5,386 nucleotides of DNA from an uncultured Solobacterium sp. Lineage in GTDB: Bacteria > Bacillota_I > Bacilli_A > Erysipelotrichales > Erysipelotrichaceae. Location of the stretch: contig CALHUY010000024.1 of the NCBI GenBank assembly GCA_938039295.1, forward strand, positions 1-5,386. Reading direction: 5' to 3'. Both the position numbers and the translations under genes were made by a program. Below are positions 5,310 through 5,386 of the stretch, piece by piece (the first letter of the stretch is position 1; each line of letters starts with the position of its first letter). The notes under the pieces were generated by a model. The model was not told the DNA's origin, did no database searches, and was given only the letters and a program-made list of their open reading frames with translations.

Positions 5310-5319
5310 TTCCTTTTTT
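5295..5319. terminator. Bidirectional intrinsic terminator overlapping the kinase stop codon
   Basis: AAAAAGGAAC (5295-5304) pairs with GTTCCTTTTT (5309-5318) around loop AATA; six Ts (5314-5319) follow on the plus strand and a T-run follows on the minus strand. The kinase stop codon TAG (5307-5309) lies in the loop and 3' arm. The same hairpin begins about 14 bases beyond the stop of the convergent minus-strand gene at the right edge, so it probably serves both. Confidence 0.85.
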
Positions 5320-5331
5320 CATGCAAGCATA

Positions 5332-5386
5332 TTATTTTCGCATCTTCTTTCGTACGCGATTGATATGTCTTTCAAAGCTTCCATTC
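5332..5386 (-). CDS. C-terminal end of a convergent gene, product uncertain
   Basis: Read from the right edge on the minus strand, 17 codons give NGSFERHINRVRKKMRK and then TAA (5332-5334). The basic, helical tail looks like real coding sequence, and a terminator follows about 14 bases later. The FERHI-x-R-x-R pattern resembles a segment found inside the aminotransferase-like domain of MocR/GntR-type PLP-dependent regulators. In those proteins the chain continues well beyond this point, so either the resemblance is chance or the gene is shortened. Too little is visible to name it. Confidence 0.5.
   Translation of the reverse strand, partial: NGSFERHINRVRKKMRK

Overview
The window is 5.4 kb of AT-rich, low-GC Firmicute-type chromosomal DNA. 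Ribosome binding sites are strong (AGGAGG type), intrinsic terminators are short, and the purine genes are of the Gram-positive type. The small compact genes would suit a gut Firmicute, perhaps of the Erysipelotrichia; that placement is inference from protein flavour only. No mobile element, tRNA, rRNA or CRISPR array is visible.

Left half, all on the minus strand (read right to left). A ferritin-like Dps gene (2949-3380) ends in an intrinsic terminator whose T-tract runs into a perfect-consensus promoter (TTGACA-17-TATAAT). That promoter drives a short leader that I read as a fluoride (crcB-type) riboswitch, with a terminator that competes with the aptamer, in front of a 392-residue NHA/SLC9B-type CPA2 cation/proton antiporter (1557-2735). 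Behind the antiporter is a weak terminator, then another promoter, a leader of about 225 nt with a clear attenuator, and the purine genes purE (750-1247) and purF (1-733, running off the left edge). The purE leader is structured, but I cannot assign it to a riboswitch class.

Right half, plus strand. Divergent from dps, across an AT-rich intergenic region full of repeats, lies an AraC-family cupin/HTH regulator (3515-4369). It is followed after 94 bp by a pyridoxal/pyridoxamine kinase gene (4464-5309) with its own TATAAT and an upstream pair of direct repeats that could be an operator. A bidirectional terminator overlaps the kinase stop codon. The last 55 bases hold the C-terminal end of a convergent minus-strand gene.

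The most notable content is the fluoride riboswitch/antiporter unit, which links the transporter to fluoride stress, and the unassigned purE attenuator leader. The other genes are ordinary housekeeping or stress genes: de novo purine synthesis, iron/oxidative protection, and vitamin B6 salvage.
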